Both the position numbers and the translations under genes were made by a program. A stretch of 23,315 bases of DNA, taken from Treponema sp. Its GTDB lineage: Bacteria; Spirochaetota; Spirochaetia; Treponematales; Breznakiellaceae. Positions 14,707-22,218 of the stretch are shown piece after piece. The DNA is taken from assembly GCA_009786715.1 (NCBI GenBank), contig WQRN01000018.1, positions 1-23,315 on the forward strand. The letters are read 5' to 3'. Positions within the stretch are counted from its first letter, which is position 1; each line of letters begins with the position of its first letter. The notes under the pieces were generated by a model. The model made no database searches. It was given only the letters and a program-made list of their open reading frames with translations, and was not told where the DNA came from.

Positions 14707-16542
14707 ATGGATAAAAAAACAATACTGGCTATCGTGCTTTCTACAGTTGTGTTGATTGCCTCTTTTTTAATACAGGGGTTTTTCTTCCAGAGGCAGCAAC
14801 TAACGCCCGGCGCCGGCCAGCAGCAATCGCCTGTTACAGCGGTTGAAATCGATCCTATAAAACAGGAGCTGGAACAGATTCTTTCAACTCCGGCGCGCGA
14901 AGAACCTGTTGCCGAGCGCATGGATCAGCAGGAAGCCGCGGTTTCGGATGTTCAGGTTACACAAGAGTATGTAACAATAGAAACGGAATTGTTTACGGTT
15001 GTGCTTACCAATGCGGGCGGCGATATGGTTTCTTTTAAATGGAAGGATCGCAGAAATAACAAAGATGTTGATTTAATTCTTTCCGGCAACAATGAAGCGC
15101 GCGCTTTTTCAGTCGCCTTCGGCGGTATTGACGCTCAGCCGCTCACATCTAATTTTAATGTTAGACGCATATCAGATTATTCTGTAGAATTTTACCGCGA
15201 ATTTTCTGTTCCAGCTGCCGTATACGGCTCGGACGGAAGATTCAGTTTGATCAAAAGATATGAATTCAAACCTTCCGATTACATGTTTGAATTAAGAGTT
15301 ATTCTGGACGGAGGATTTTCAGTTCAGAGTTTTAATTTTTCAGGCAGCGCCTATACTCTTTCCTTCGGACCGCAGATCGGTCCTGTGTTTGAAAAACTTG
15401 ATAACTACTACGACTACAGGCATTACCATACATTCATAAACGGTAAACGCAAGAACGCGAAAGTTAATGAACTTATCGACAGCCGTCCGGCATGGGCCGC
15501 GATATCCGGCAAATATTTTTCTTTAATAGCGGTTCCGTATCTTGCCCAGTATACTTTGCAATTTTCTGAAAGGCATGAACCTGGAATTATTTCGGCTTCA
15601 AGGTTAAATATAGTCCGCCCCGCCGCGAATATTTCCAAAGTGGAAGACACTTACCTTTTCTATCTTGGACCGAAAACCCAGGAAATACTTACCAATTACA
15701 ACACGGGAAAAAATGAGTTTGGCATTAAAGATTCAGGACTCGTGGAAGCCGCAAGTTCGCGCGGAATTTTAGCGCCTTTAGAAAAACTTCTAAAATGGCT
15801 GCTTATGGGTTTCCATAAAATTATTCCGAATTACGGCGTTGCGATTATATTCCTTACATTGCTTATTAAATTACTTTTCTTCCCGTTAACCAAAAAAGGC
15901 TCTGAAGCAACTCAGCGGATGCAGGCTCTTTCGCCGAAGATTAAGGAATTACAGGAAAAGTATAAAGGCAATCCGCAGAAATTAAATCAGGAAATGGGAA
16001 ACTTCTACAAACAGGAAGGCTATAATCCTCTTTCGGGATGTCTTCCCATGCTGCTGCAGCTTCCGATATTTATCGCCATGTATCAGCTTTTTAACAACCA
16101 TTTTGATCTTCGCGGCGCAGAGTTTATCCCCGGCTGGATACCGGATCTTTCACTCCCTGAATATATCGTGAAATTCCCCGGAGATTTCAGGCTGCCGATT
16201 TTAGGCTGGACCGCATTGCGGGCGCTGCCTTTTATTTATGTCGGCTCTCAGCTCCTGTACGGAAAAGTTACGCAAATGCCGGGGCAGCAGTCAAACACCC
16301 AGATGAAAATGATGTTATACGTTATGCCGATTGTGTTCTTCTTTGTGCTTTACAATGTGCCGTCCGGATTGTTAATCTACTGGATTTTCTCTAACCTTCT
16401 GACTCTTGTTCAGCAGGTGATAATCAACAAGTATGTTATCAAGAAAAAAGCCGCGCAGGCGGAAGCGCAGGCAGCGCAGCAGCAGTCTCAGCCTCCTGCG
16501 AGAATTGCGCCGGGCGGCGGGAAGAAAAAAAAGAAACATTAA
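14707..16542 (+). CDS. yidC: membrane protein insertase YidC
   Basis: A 611-aa Gram-negative-type YidC that inserts and folds inner-membrane proteins alone or with SecYEG. The order is a first membrane span (about 6-27), a Gln/Glu-rich linker (30-85), the large periplasmic P1 beta domain (about 88-345), and the five-span insertase core (about 355-575). QRMQALSPKIKELQ (403-416) carries Arg404, equivalent to the hydrophilic-groove Arg of E. coli. NPLSGCLPMLLQLPIFIAMY (440-459) is the most conserved core segment. The C-terminal tail is Ala/Gln-rich and ends in GGGKKKKKH, which could contact the ribosome. The SD is AAAGGAAG before the ATG at 14707. Confidence 0.97.
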   Translation: MDKKTILAIVLSTVVLIASFLIQGFFFQRQQLTPGAGQQQSPVTAVEIDPIKQELEQILSTPAREEPVAERMDQQEAAVSDVQVTQEYVTIETELFTVVLTNAGGDMVSFKWKDRRNNKDVDLILSGNNEARAFSVAFGGIDAQPLTSNFNVRRISDYSVEFYREFSVPAAVYGSDGRFSLIKRYEFKPSDYMFELRVILDGGFSVQSFNFSGSAYTLSFGPQIGPVFEKLDNYYDYRHYHTFINGKRKNAKVNELIDSRPAWAAISGKYFSLIAVPYLAQYTLQFSERHEPGIISASRLNIVRPAANISKVEDTYLFYLGPKTQEILTNYNTGKNEFGIKDSGLVEAASSRGILAPLEKLLKWLLMGFHKIIPNYGVAIIFLTLLIKLLFFPLTKKGSEATQRMQALSPKIKELQEKYKGNPQKLNQEMGNFYKQEGYNPLSGCLPMLLQLPIFIAMYQLFNNHFDLRGAEFIPGWIPDLSLPEYIVKFPGDFRLPILGWTALRALPFIYVGSQLLYGKVTQMPGQQSNTQMKMMLYVMPIVFFFVLYNVPSGLLIYWIFSNLLTLVQQVIINKYVIKKKAAQAEAQAAQQQSQPPARIAPGGGKKKKKH

Positions 16543-16562
16543 TTTTAAGGAGATATATAACA

Positions 16563-17324
16563 ATGGAATTTGAATTTGAAGGCAGAACCGAAAAAGAAGC
16601 TATCGACAGAGCAGCCGGAGAGCTTGGTCTTGAAAAAGACGACTTTGATGTAGAGATTCTTGAAACCCAAAAAAGCGGTTTATTCAAGAAGGGATTAGTT
16701 CGAATCAGGGTTCATGTGGGTAATTTTGGAGTTTCATCCAAACCTTCGTCCGCGGCAAGTAAACCTGTTTCGCATTCTTCCGAGAGAAGACAAAACGACA
16801 GCATGGAAAGGGATCGCATAACAGGCAGTTCCAGTCAGGCGGTTTTCGGCGAGCCAGAACCGCAAAATGAATTTGAAGAAAAAATGATCGGGTTTACATC
16901 CGGGCTTATTGAACGCATGGGGTATCCCGGCAAGGTTTCGATTTTATTCAGGGACAAATCCAAGCTGGGTCTTAAAATCGACTCAGGATATTCTTCCATT
17001 TTGATTGGTAAAAAAGGCAAAAACCTTGACGCATTGCAATTGCTTTTAAATATTTACGCGGGCCGCCTTGGCAAAGAAGATGTCCGCATTATTCTTGATA
17101 CAGAAAATTACCGCATCCGCAGGGAAGAATCCCTCGTGCGCCTTGCTTACAATGTCGCGGAAAAAGTACGCGAAAGCCGAGGCTCAATATTGCTTGAACC
17201 TATGAATCCTTTTGACAGATGGCTTATCCATACCACATTGAATGACATCGGCGATGTTGAAACTAAAAGCGAAGGAGATGGTTTATATAAACAGGTGCGC
17301 GTTTTCTACCGCGGACTGAAGTAA
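16563..17324 (+). CDS. jag: Jag/KhpB (EloR) RNA-binding protein
   Basis: A 253-aa cytoplasmic RNA-binding protein. The Jag_N domain (about 1-52) has the family KSGLFKKG pattern. A Ser-rich, charged linker spans 55-105. A KH domain follows with LIGKKGKNLDALQ (147-159; GKKG at 149-152 is the RNA-contacting GxxG loop). The C-terminal R3H domain has RWLIH (219-223), the R-x3-H motif. Family members bind many mRNAs and control cell elongation in some Gram-positives; their role in spirochaetes is not known. The gene follows yidC by 20 bp with AAGGAG before the ATG, which is the usual location. Confidence 0.95.
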   Translation: MEFEFEGRTEKEAIDRAAGELGLEKDDFDVEILETQKSGLFKKGLVRIRVHVGNFGVSSKPSSAASKPVSHSSERRQNDSMERDRITGSSSQAVFGEPEPQNEFEEKMIGFTSGLIERMGYPGKVSILFRDKSKLGLKIDSGYSSILIGKKGKNLDALQLLLNIYAGRLGKEDVRIILDTENYRIRREESLVRLAYNVAEKVRESRGSILLEPMNPFDRWLIHTTLNDIGDVETKSEGDGLYKQVRVFYRGLK

Positions 17325-17327
17325 ATC

Positions 17328-18128
17328 ATGAAACGCTTTTTTTTATTAATCATTATTTCCTCATTTTTTATCCCATGCGCTCTTTCTATTCCTCTAGAAG
17401 AGATAATTTCCGATGACAGCATAAAACAGATACGGGCGCTCGAGAGGGGAAGAATCATGGAGGTTCAATTTAAAAACCCCAAGCCTGTGCTTTTGCCCAA
17501 TACCGGCGAACTTGGGCAGTTTATTACTGGAACAATAGGCGAATTAAAACCGAATATGATGGTAGAAACCTTATATTTATACCTGAAACCTGAAAAATTG
17601 CGCTCGGACGAGGGTAACTGGGATGAAGAACAGAAAATTAATGTTTTTAACCAGATGATGGCTATCAGTTCTCTGACAGGAATAGAGTATTATTCCGCAA
17701 GTCGCGGCAGTATGCGTACTTTTTATGAATATTCCGGTATTATTGACGGACCTCAGACGAAAAAACCGCTTCCCGATCCCGTTTACACCCAAATTCCCGC
17801 CGCTTTGTCGATTTATGCAAAGCAAAAAGACCTTACATTCGGCGATAATATCTATCGTTATAGTTTTACCATTTCCCGGGATTCAATCTTTTTTGTACAG
17901 GAAAATATAACTGCTTTGAATTACGGCGTTATCCCGGTGATAGGAAAGAGCAATCTTCGCTCTTTTTTTGCGGTTATTGACTGCGGTGATACTATCCTCG
18001 TTTACGCCGCTTCTATGGCAAAAACTCTCTCTGTACCCGGACTTTTTGACAGAATTGGCAATTCTTTCAGTAATAGAGCAGAAGCGGTGTTAAATTGGTT
18101 CAACAGCAGACTCGAAAACGGATTATAA
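17328..18128 (+). CDS. secreted protein of unknown function at the end of the yidC-jag cluster
   Basis: A 266-aa protein I cannot assign with confidence. Residues 1-20 (MKRFFLLIIISSFFIPCALS) are a clear signal peptide; cleavage after ALS seems more likely than lipidation, though the Cys at 17 makes a lipoprotein possible. The mature part is mixed alpha/beta with no membrane span, and contains RTFYEYSGIIDG and FAVIDCGDTILVYAASMA. The C-terminal segment (about 230-266) looks helical. It starts 3 bp after the jag stop with only a weak SD, so it is probably coupled to jag. That places a periplasmic protein under the membrane-insertion cluster, but the function is only a guess. Confidence 0.7.
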   Translation: MKRFFLLIIISSFFIPCALSIPLEEIISDDSIKQIRALERGRIMEVQFKNPKPVLLPNTGELGQFITGTIGELKPNMMVETLYLYLKPEKLRSDEGNWDEEQKINVFNQMMAISSLTGIEYYSASRGSMRTFYEYSGIIDGPQTKKPLPDPVYTQIPAALSIYAKQKDLTFGDNIYRYSFTISRDSIFFVQENITALNYGVIPVIGKSNLRSFFAVIDCGDTILVYAASMAKTLSVPGLFDRIGNSFSNRAEAVLNWFNSRLENGL

Positions 18129-18150
18129 TTAAAAAAACCTGTTTTTTTCC

Positions 18151-18180
18151 TTTCCATTTCTTTATATTTTGGTTTATAAT
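18151..18180 (+). promoter_or_regulatory. possible promoter of the DHH-HD gene pair
   Basis: A perfect TATAAT (18175-18180) is preceded 18 bp upstream by TTTCCA (18151-18156, 4/6). The leader of about 45 nt ends in AGAGGTGG (18218-18225), 6 nt before the ATG at 18232. A run of seven A and seven T around CCTG (18131-18148), just upstream, could be a weak terminator of the preceding cluster. Confidence 0.5.
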
Positions 18181-18231
18181 GATAAGATAGGCAAATAAGG
18201 TAAAAAGTACTTTTATAAGAGGTGGTTTGAT

Positions 18232-19137
18232 ATGAGATTATTTACCAGATCTGACTTTGACGGACTGGCCTGCGGCGCTCTCTTGTCATATTTAGGGCTT
18301 ATTGACGATTGGAAATTTGTCCATCCTAAAGATATTCAAGACGGTTTGGTAGAAGCTACGGACAATGATATTTTAGCTAATATTCCTTATATTCCGGGCT
18401 GCAAACTGTGGTTTGATCATCATTCAAGCGAATCCGAGCGGTTAGGCAACGAAACATATTTTGAGGGTGTCTCTAGGCATGCTCCAAGCTGTGCCAGAGT
18501 TGTTTATGATTATTACGGCGGAGACGCCAAATTGGGCAAGTTCTCCGAAATGATACATTATGTTGATAAAGTTGATTCCGGCAATCTTTCGCGCGATGAA
18601 ATAATTGATCCAAAAGGTTGGATTCTTTTAGGATTCATAATGGACCCAAGAACCGGGTTAGGCAGGTTCAGGAATTTCACCATCAGTAATTATGATTTGA
18701 TGATGAGCCTTTCCAAAGCGTGCGCGGAAAAAACGATATATGAAATTCTTGAAATGCCGGATGTTAAAGAGCGGTTAGATTTATATTATCAGCAGAAAGA
18801 TCTTTTCGTAACGATGATCAAGGAACATGCCTCTGTCGAGAGCAATGTTGTTAAAGTTGATCTTCGCAATGTAGAGACCATTTACGCCGGTAACAGATTT
18901 ATTATTTATACGCTGTACCCTGAGCAAAATATTTCTGTCTGGATTGTAGACGGCAGAAACAAATCCAATGTGGCGATTACCGTTGGGCATAGCATTACAA
19001 ACCGTACTTCTGCTGTAGATGTCGGTTCAATGCTCCTTTTCTACGGAGGCGGAGGTCATAAGCAGGTAGGTACCTGTCAGGTTACATATGATGACGCTGA
19101 AAAAATTGTATCCGAGATTATGAGCAAGGTTAAATAG
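18232..19137 (+). CDS. DHH/DHHA1-family phosphoesterase
   Basis: A 301-aa cytoplasmic metal-dependent phosphoesterase. The N-terminal DHH domain has TRSDFDGLACGALL (5-18, metal-binding Asp8 and Asp10) and WFDHH (60-64, the DHH triad at 62-64), with HYVDKVDSG (109-117) supplying a further Asp. The C-terminal DHHA1 domain ends with the glycine-rich GGGGHKQVGTCQV (272-284) that holds the substrate phosphate. Relatives include NrnA-type nanoRNases, pApA/pGpG hydrolases, c-di-AMP phosphodiesterases and exopolyphosphatases. The size suits NrnA-like enzymes without membrane or PAS domains, but the substrate is not determined. A strong SD (AGAGGTGG) precedes the ATG. The HD-GYP-like gene follows 28 bp downstream. 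Confidence 0.88.
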   Translation: MRLFTRSDFDGLACGALLSYLGLIDDWKFVHPKDIQDGLVEATDNDILANIPYIPGCKLWFDHHSSESERLGNETYFEGVSRHAPSCARVVYDYYGGDAKLGKFSEMIHYVDKVDSGNLSRDEIIDPKGWILLGFIMDPRTGLGRFRNFTISNYDLMMSLSKACAEKTIYEILEMPDVKERLDLYYQQKDLFVTMIKEHASVESNVVKVDLRNVETIYAGNRFIIYTLYPEQNISVWIVDGRNKSNVAITVGHSITNRTSAVDVGSMLLFYGGGGHKQVGTCQVTYDDAEKIVSEIMSKVK

Positions 19138-19165
19138 TAACTATTACAAGGTGTAGTATTTAGTT

Positions 19166-20629
19166 ATGGCTGAGAAAGATATTGTAATACCTCTTTCCAA
19201 GGTGTTGGTAGCCGAAGACGGTAAGACAAATAATAAATATATCGACCTTATTAAAGATGAAGATATCCCAATATTATGTATTAACCGCGGCACGAAGAAA
19301 AAACGGCTTATGCCTTTTAAAGTTTTATTTGATACGAATATTTATTTTTATCAAAAAAAAGGTGATTGGGAATATTATCTTACCGGAGAGAATTACAACA
19401 AGTTAAAAGAGAAAGCTATTGTCAAACACGGCTCGTGGGAATTTGAAATGCCGTGGGGCATGAAAGAGCCGGAATTTAAAAAGAAAGACGACGACATCGA
19501 AGAGCTTGGTGCGGCTACCGAAGAAGATATAGCGAGTTTCGGGAAAGAATATAAAGCTATTGCCAAAATGACTGCCGATGAAAAAGTTGCCTGCATTAAC
19601 AAAGACAGAGACAGGTTAGATGAGATTATTGCCGATCCAAAATCGGTTACTAAAGCGGAAATTGCAGAGGCTCTTGTAGACACGACAAAAAACGCTGCGC
19701 TTATCAACCACGCGGCTTTGGAAGATGCAATCAACCACGCTGACGATGAAGCTAAAAAAATTACCCAGGGGCTTGTCGATTCCACCCGCGATATGATAAA
19801 AAGTTCAGCGAAGTTAATATCGGATGATATTTTCGGCAACGATCTGATGAACACGCTTGTAAAAAAGTCCAACGGCACAATTATCCAGCATATGACACGC
19901 GTGTATCTTAACGGGATCGCGTTTCTTGCGTATTACAACAAACTGCTGTCTGAGTCAAGCGCGGTTCAAAAAATGCGGATTAGTTTTGCCTCCAAATACC
20001 GCGATTATTACAGAGAGCTGCTTCCGCATATCCATGCCGATGATTTTGATCTTGAACGTGTTTTTTTAGGAGGCATGAGGGCCATTCCGCCTGAGCTTTT
20101 TAATAAATGGGCGGTTGGCTTTTTGATTCACGATATCGGCAAAGCCGCCGCTGTGGAATACCACGAAGGCGAGGAAAAATATAACCGCCAGATAGTAATA
20201 GATCATGTTAAGCAGGGTTATAAGTCGATCATGACAAAAACAAATTATCCGATGGAAGCGAGCCTTATAACAGGTTACCATCATGAATATTACGGCGATC
20301 GCGACGGTTACGGATATTTTCGCGCGTATCTGGCGCAGTATAAAAAAGATAATCCGCACGCAAAGCCGGATCACTGTATGACTTACGAACTGGAACCGAT
20401 TTTAGACTATCATGCCATTGCCTATTTCCCGGCAAAAGTTTTAGAGATAATCGACATATACGACAGCGTAACGGATCCTAACCGCGTTTACCGCAAGGCC
20501 ATGAAACCGGATGAAGCGATTGATATGATGCGCGAACAATTTGTAGAGAAGCATCACAAAATAGACGTGATCCTCTTTGACATTTTTGCAAGATTCATTT
20601 ACGAGAAAGAAAGACAAAATAAAAAGTAA
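19166..20629 (+). CDS. HD-domain protein, HD-GYP-like, with degenerate GYP motif
   Basis: A 487-aa protein. A small N-terminal domain (about 1-95), unrecognised, is followed by an acidic linker (100-125), a long helical region (about 125-230, containing a repeated INHA pattern), and an HD-type hydrolase domain (about 230-480). The HD signature is FLIHDIGK (319-326), followed by DHVKQGY (346-352), ITGYHHEYYGDRDGYGYF (368-385) and IIDIYDSVTDPNRVYRKAM (428-446). These follow the order of HD-GYP c-di-GMP phosphodiesterases, where one expects HHE...DGxGYP and D-x-YDA-x-T. The metal-binding His and Asp are kept but GYP is GYF. It may still cut a cyclic dinucleotide, or serve as a sensor. It shares a transcript with the DHH gene, and its stop abuts the convergent glyA stop with no spacer. 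Confidence 0.78.
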   Translation: MAEKDIVIPLSKVLVAEDGKTNNKYIDLIKDEDIPILCINRGTKKKRLMPFKVLFDTNIYFYQKKGDWEYYLTGENYNKLKEKAIVKHGSWEFEMPWGMKEPEFKKKDDDIEELGAATEEDIASFGKEYKAIAKMTADEKVACINKDRDRLDEIIADPKSVTKAEIAEALVDTTKNAALINHAALEDAINHADDEAKKITQGLVDSTRDMIKSSAKLISDDIFGNDLMNTLVKKSNGTIIQHMTRVYLNGIAFLAYYNKLLSESSAVQKMRISFASKYRDYYRELLPHIHADDFDLERVFLGGMRAIPPELFNKWAVGFLIHDIGKAAAVEYHEGEEKYNRQIVIDHVKQGYKSIMTKTNYPMEASLITGYHHEYYGDRDGYGYFRAYLAQYKKDNPHAKPDHCMTYELEPILDYHAIAYFPAKVLEIIDIYDSVTDPNRVYRKAMKPDEAIDMMREQFVEKHHKIDVILFDIFARFIYEKERQNKK

Positions 20630-22138
20630 TCAGCAAAAATGAATCTTTAAAAATTCAAGATCCAGTTCCGGATATACAGGGAATCGATCCAAAACAGCTT
20701 TTACCCTATTGTGAACATCGCTCTTTATAGCTTCATCTAAAATGTATTTTGCTTTGCTGTTTTTAGTCGGATCCTTTTTATCCGGCGCCTGTTTTACTCC
20801 CTTTACAACGCAAGCTATAAGCGAAGCAATCTCGGCCATTTCATTCTCTCCCATTCCAAGTGTTGTAATGGCTGCTGTCCCAATCCTTAACCCTGATGTA
20901 TACCACGGGCCGTTGGGATCGCGCGGAAGGCTGTTTCTGTTTACCGTTATGTTACATTCCTGTAAAGCGCTTTCCGCCTGCCGCCCGGTAATTCCGGCTT
21001 TATGAACGTTTATTAATAACAGGTGGTTATCAGTGCCGCCTGTTAAAACTTCAAGCCCGTTTTTAATACAGGCGGCGGCAAGAGCCTGACAATTATCGAC
21101 AATTTTTTTTGCGTACTGTTTAAATTCCTGCGCTCCCGCTTCGCGGAAGGCGACAGCTTTTGCCGCGATTACATGAGGCAGAGGCCCGCCCATTGTTAAA
21201 GGGCAGCCTTTATCTAACTCTTCCGCGAATTCTTTTGTTGAAAGCACGAGCCCTGCGCGCGGGCCGCGTAAAGTTTTGTGCGTAGTGCTTGTTACAACAT
21301 GCGCCCACGGGACAGGATCATATTCGCCTGTAAACACCTTGCCTGCGACAAGGCCTGCAAAGTGCGCCATATCTACCATAAAGACGCTTCCGGCTTTATC
21401 AGCGATTTCCCTCATGCGTTTAAAATTTATCTTTCTGGGATAGGCGGAATAGCCTGTTAATAAAATCAACGGTTTTAATTCCACCGCCTGTTTTTCAATT
21501 TCATCGTAATCCAGTAAACCGTCTTTTTCAGAAACTGAATAACTGTGAACATCAAACATTCTGCTTGATATATTATTACGGTAGCCGTGCGTTAAATGTC
21601 CGCCCGAATAGTAATCCAAAGTTAAAAGACGCTGGTTTCCCATTGTTGTTTTTAATTCGTTCCATTGGGAATCTGTAAGGTTGTAAAGATTAGTCTCGCC
21701 CCATTTTTTTAAAGCAGGGCTTTCAATTCTTGTGCAGAGGATTGCCCAGTACGCAAGAAGGTTAGCGTCGGAGCCGCAGTGCGGCTGCACATTTGCGTAT
21801 TCTGCTCCGAAGAGCTTGCACGCTTCTTCCGAGGCAAGCGTTTCGATTGCATCCACATTTTCTGTTCCCCCGTAAAAACGGTGGTATGCCGTTCCCTCGG
21901 CGTATTTATCAGTTAAAAGGTTGCCCATTGCCAACTGCACAGCCATGGAGCAGTAATTTTCGCTTGCGATAAGTTTTATGCGTTTACGCTGGTTTTGCAA
22001 CTCCAGCACGATAGAAGATGCGATTTCCGGGGCAACCTTGGAAACTTCCGCTAAACTGCAAATATAAGCCAGCAGATTGGTATCAATCTTTTCAGGCGAA
22101 ACAGCGGCAAGATAGGCCGCAACAGGATTTGTTTTCAT
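20630..22138 (-). CDS. glyA: serine hydroxymethyltransferase, long spirochaete-type form
   Basis: A 502-aa PLP enzyme interconverting serine and glycine with transfer of the one-carbon unit to tetrahydrofolate. The Schiff-base lysine is Lys288 in TSTTHKTLRGPRAG (283-296). Other family landmarks are LIASENYCS (56-64), YAEGTAYHRFYGG (79-91), QPHCGSDAN (118-126) and the DMAHFAGLVA strand (256-265). Typical bacterial enzymes are about 415-420 aa. This one is longer because of an insert at about 133-175 and a C-terminal region; the catalytic core looks intact. The promoter -10 (TATGCT) sits 6 nt before the ATG with no SD. It is divergent from the CHASE2 gene and converges with the HD-domain gene, stop codon to stop codon. 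Confidence 0.95.
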   Translation of the reverse strand: MKTNPVAAYLAAVSPEKIDTNLLAYICSLAEVSKVAPEIASSIVLELQNQRKRIKLIASENYCSMAVQLAMGNLLTDKYAEGTAYHRFYGGTENVDAIETLASEEACKLFGAEYANVQPHCGSDANLLAYWAILCTRIESPALKKWGETNLYNLTDSQWNELKTTMGNQRLLTLDYYSGGHLTHGYRNNISSRMFDVHSYSVSEKDGLLDYDEIEKQAVELKPLILLTGYSAYPRKINFKRMREIADKAGSVFMVDMAHFAGLVAGKVFTGEYDPVPWAHVVTSTTHKTLRGPRAGLVLSTKEFAEELDKGCPLTMGGPLPHVIAAKAVAFREAGAQEFKQYAKKIVDNCQALAAACIKNGLEVLTGGTDNHLLLINVHKAGITGRQAESALQECNITVNRNSLPRDPNGPWYTSGLRIGTAAITTLGMGENEMAEIASLIACVVKGVKQAPDKKDPTKNSKAKYILDEAIKSDVHNRVKAVLDRFPVYPELDLEFLKIHFC

Positions 22139-22144
22139 GAGAAC

Positions 22145-22173
22145 AGCATAGCATTTTGTCAGATTAATAAAAA
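22145..22173 (-). promoter_or_regulatory. possible leaderless promoter of glyA
   Basis: On the minus strand TATGCT (22150-22145, 4/6) lies 6 nt before the glyA ATG at 22138. The best -35 at 17 bp is weak (TTTTTA). There is no SD in GTTCTC between them. Support is mainly the match to the pattern at four other genes here. Confidence 0.4.
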
Positions 22174-22184
22174 GTAGCGCCGGA

Positions 22185-22213
22185 TTGCCCTTGATCCAGC
22201 CATATAGTATAAT
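22185..22213 (+). promoter_or_regulatory. promoter of the CHASE2 gene, apparently leaderless
   Basis: TTGCCC (22185-22190), a 17-bp spacer and a perfect TATAAT (22208-22213) leave 5 nt (TAATT) before the ATG at 22219. Transcription is predicted to begin at the start codon. No SD is present. Confidence 0.6.
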
Positions 22214-22218
22214 TAATT

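Noticed and set aside
18131..18148. A7-CCTG-T7 as a terminator of the jag cluster
   Set aside because: The stem is only A-T pairs and too weak to call, so it is mentioned with the promoter but not listed as a feature.
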